DNA from: Gammaproteobacteria bacterium | GTDB taxonomy: Bacteria > Pseudomonadota > Gammaproteobacteria > Pseudomonadales > Pseudohongiellaceae | Direction of reading: 5' to 3' | Length of the DNA: 64,000 nt | Assembly: GCA_002706685.1 (NCBI GenBank) | Contig: PALV01000002.1 | Location: forward strand, 186,001 to 250,000 | In this document: positions 61,453-64,000 of the stretch, in pieces | Layout of the letters: every line of letters starts with the position of its first letter | How positions within the stretch are numbered: position 1 is the stretch's first letter | Translations under genes and position numbers: made by a program | The notes under the pieces: model-generated | What the model saw: the letters and a program-made list of their open reading frames with translations, nothing else | What the model was told of the DNA's origin: nothing | Databases searched by the model: none

Positions 61453-62766
61453 ATGACTCAGCCCGTTCAGCCAAGCGATTTCCAGAAACGCGCCCTGTCG
61501 CTGGCACAGCAGAGCAGCGCGCCTGCGTTCCTGCAAACGGTGCGACAGCAGGGTCTGGATGAATTCGGCCAGATCCAGTGGCCCGGTCGCAAGACCGAAA
61601 TGTGGAAGTACACCACACTGCGGCCGGTCGAGGCCTTTGCCAATGCCGGCTGGCCGGCCGACGATGTCGCCGCCGACGGCGAGCAGCTGGCTTCATTGCC
61701 CGAGCTGGATGCCACCCGCCTGGTATTTGTTGATGGCATCTTCGACGGCGCCGCGTCTGATGAATTGCCCGATGGGGTGCGCCTTTTCAGCCAGGCCGAT
61801 GAATCCGCGCGTCTGTTGCTGGATCGCTACCTGGGCAAGATTGCCAAGGATGTCGACCCCGCACGTCGCAATCTGTTTGCCGCACTTAATGATGCCTGGC
61901 TGACAGATGGCGTGCTGGTCTACGTGCCCAAAAATGCCACGCTGGAAAAACCACTGTATGTGGTTCACCTGTCCACGGCGCAGGCGGCCGATCGCGTTGC
62001 CAACCAGCGTCTGCTGGTGGTGCTGGAGCAGGGCGCCAGCGCCGAGCTGATCGAACATTATCTGAGCACCAAAGACGCTAAGGCCAGCTTTGTGAATACG
62101 CTGACCGAGATCCATGTCGGTGACAATGCCCGGCTCAGCCACACGCGTCTGAACCTGGAACATGAAGCCAGCAGCCACGTCGGTGCCGTGCATATCAATC
62201 TGCAGCGCAGCGCCGTTGCCAATGGGTTTACGCTGGCCGAAGGCGGCGAGTTGAAGCGCCTGGACTACCAGATTAACCACTGTGGCGAAGGTGCCGAGCT
62301 GACCCTTAACGGCCTGTATCTGGGCCGCAATGAGCAGCATGTGGATTACCACACCACCATCGAACATCGCGTGCCCAACTGCACCAGCCAGGAAGTCTTC
62401 CGTGGCATCGTCGGTGACAAGGCCAAAGCCGTGTTTAACGGTCGTATCCATATCCACGAAGATGCACAGAAAACACTGGCGGAACTGAACAATCGCAACC
62501 TGCTGACGTCCAACACCGCCGAGGTGGATACCAAGCCGGAGCTGGAAATCTACGCCGACGACGTGCGCTGTGCGCATGGCGCCACCATCAGTCAGCTGGA
62601 CGAAACAGCACTGTATTACCTGCAGAGTCGCGGAATCGAACCGCTGCAGGCGCGCATGATGCTGAGCTACGGTTTTGTTAACGAAGTGCTGGAGACCCTG
62701 CCGCACGAGGGCATCCGCACAGTGCTGCAGCAGCGACTGCGACAGCGGTTTGTTGGGGAGGTCTAA
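61453..62766 (+). CDS. sufD: Fe-S cluster assembly protein SufD
   Basis: WKYTTLRPVEAFA; DVRCAHGATISQLDETALYYLQSRGI. Confidence 0.97.
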   Translation: MTQPVQPSDFQKRALSLAQQSSAPAFLQTVRQQGLDEFGQIQWPGRKTEMWKYTTLRPVEAFANAGWPADDVAADGEQLASLPELDATRLVFVDGIFDGAASDELPDGVRLFSQADESARLLLDRYLGKIAKDVDPARRNLFAALNDAWLTDGVLVYVPKNATLEKPLYVVHLSTAQAADRVANQRLLVVLEQGASAELIEHYLSTKDAKASFVNTLTEIHVGDNARLSHTRLNLEHEASSHVGAVHINLQRSAVANGFTLAEGGELKRLDYQINHCGEGAELTLNGLYLGRNEQHVDYHTTIEHRVPNCTSQEVFRGIVGDKAKAVFNGRIHIHEDAQKTLAELNNRNLLTSNTAEVDTKPELEIYADDVRCAHGATISQLDETALYYLQSRGIEPLQARMMLSYGFVNEVLETLPHEGIRTVLQQRLRQRFVGEV

Positions 62767-62767
62767 G

Positions 62768-64000
62768 GTGGCCGATCTGGCAGCGGAGACAGCGGTGCAC
62801 AATCACGGCTTTGATGCCGAGCGCGTCAAACAGGATTTCCCCATCCTGAATCAACAGGTGAACGGCCATCCGCTGGTTTACCTGGATAATGCCGCGACCA
62901 CGCAAAAGCCGCAGGCCGTCATCGACGCCATCAGCCATTACTACCAGCACGACAACAGTAATGTGCACCGCGGTGCCCACTCGCTGGCTGACCGCGCCAC
63001 TGCAAAGTTCGAGCAGGCCAGGCAGCGCGTCGCACAGTTTCTCAACGCCCCGGCCTCGCGCCAGATTCTCTGGACTCGCGGCACCACCGAAGGCATCAAT
63101 CTGGTGGCCTCCAGCTGGGGTGGCAGCAATCTGAATGCTGGGGACCGCGTACTGGTCTCCGCCATGGAACACCACTCCAATATTGTGCCCTGGCAGATGG
63201 TCGCCGAAAAAACCGGTGCCACCGTCGAGGCCATCCCGGTGGATGACACCGGCACCCTGGACCTGCAGGCCTTCAGCGACATGCTTGATGAGCGTGTGCG
63301 CATGGTCTCGGTCAACCAGGTCTCCAATGCCCTGGGCAGCATCAACCCGATTGCCGACATTATTCGTCTAGCGCATGAACACGGCGCCCTGGTACTGATC
63401 GACGGCGCCCAGGCCATCGCCCACTGGCCGGTAGATGTTCAGGCTATGGACTGTGACTTTTACGTGTTCTCCGGCCACAAACTGTTCGGGCCCACCGGCA
63501 TCGGTGTGCTGTACGGCCGCGAAGAACTGCTAAATGCCATGCCACCGTATCAGGGCGGCGGTGAGATGATCGAGACCGTCAGCTTTGACGGCACGACCTA
63601 CAACCAGTTGCCCTACAAATTTGAAGCCGGCACGCCGGATATTGCCGGTGCCATCGGCCTGGCTGCGGCCATCGACTACGTCGACAGCCTGGATCGCGCC
63701 GCCGCTGCCGCGCATGAGCATGCGCTGCTGGCCTATGCCACCGAAAAAGCCCATGAGGTGCCCGGCCTGAAACTGATCGGCACCGCCACCGAAAAATGCG
63801 CGGTCTTGAGTTTTGTGCTGGAAGGCGTGCACCCCTCGGATCTCGGCATGCTGCTGGATCAGCAGGGTGTTGCGGTGCGTACCGGCCACCACTGCGCCCA
63901 GCCGCTGATGCAACAGTACGGGATACCTGGTACGGTGCGGGCCAGTTTCAGTTTCTATAATACATTTGAAGACGTAGACAGATTATTCGCCGCCCTGGAC
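62768..64000 (+). CDS. sufS: Cysteine desulfurase SufS (3' end cut by window)
   Basis: Frame open to the edge: VADLAAETAVHNHGFDAERVKQDFPILNQQVNGHPLVYLDNAATTQKPQAVIDAI...; GHKLFGPTGIGVLYG; RTGHHCAQPLM. Confidence 0.96.
   Translation, partial: MADLAAETAVHNHGFDAERVKQDFPILNQQVNGHPLVYLDNAATTQKPQAVIDAISHYYQHDNSNVHRGAHSLADRATAKFEQARQRVAQFLNAPASRQILWTRGTTEGINLVASSWGGSNLNAGDRVLVSAMEHHSNIVPWQMVAEKTGATVEAIPVDDTGTLDLQAFSDMLDERVRMVSVNQVSNALGSINPIADIIRLAHEHGALVLIDGAQAIAHWPVDVQAMDCDFYVFSGHKLFGPTGIGVLYGREELLNAMPPYQGGGEMIETVSFDGTTYNQLPYKFEAGTPDIAGAIGLAAAIDYVDSLDRAAAAAHEHALLAYATEKAHEVPGLKLIGTATEKCAVLSFVLEGVHPSDLGMLLDQQGVAVRTGHHCAQPLMQQYGIPGTVRASFSFYNTFEDVDRLFAALD

Overview
This 64 kb window looks like a chromosomal segment from a gammaproteobacterium and is mostly core metabolism. 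In order, the main loci are: xseA(-), guaB-guaA, a TerB-like gene, a secreted esterase, yceI, a Fur-box/TonB-dependent receptor/PepSY pair, an ATP-grasp plus putative cysteine-peptidase-like pair, ilvD, a glutaredoxin-MauE fusion, tadA, purL, a candidate CsrB/RsmZ-type sRNA, the psp locus with a sigma54 promoter, an Sfp-type PPTase, ypjD, ffh-rpsP-rimM-trmD-rplS, dsbC, hom-thrC, recJ, a DsbD-like gene, alaS-lysC-csrA-tRNA-Ser(GCU), an accessory patch (SDR, Fic), a DUF6351-like lipoprotein, a hydroxyacyl-CoA dehydrogenase, ppnN and sufBCDS. SufS runs off the right edge. The best candidates for something undescribed are: (1) the two-gene ATP-grasp / Cys-His(-Asn) protein unit at 11497-14742; (2) six copies of an ATGCGGTGAWTA element packed into the promoter of a Fic-wHTH gene; (3) a mosaic of hairpins and tRNA-tail repeats downstream of tRNA-Ser; (4) a GGA-rich CsrA-sponge-like RNA at about 26150-26350; (5) an intrinsic terminator 15 nt upstream of hom; (6) a near-consensus type-1 IscR site on the suf promoter. 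All family names come from reading the translated sequences; no database search was possible.
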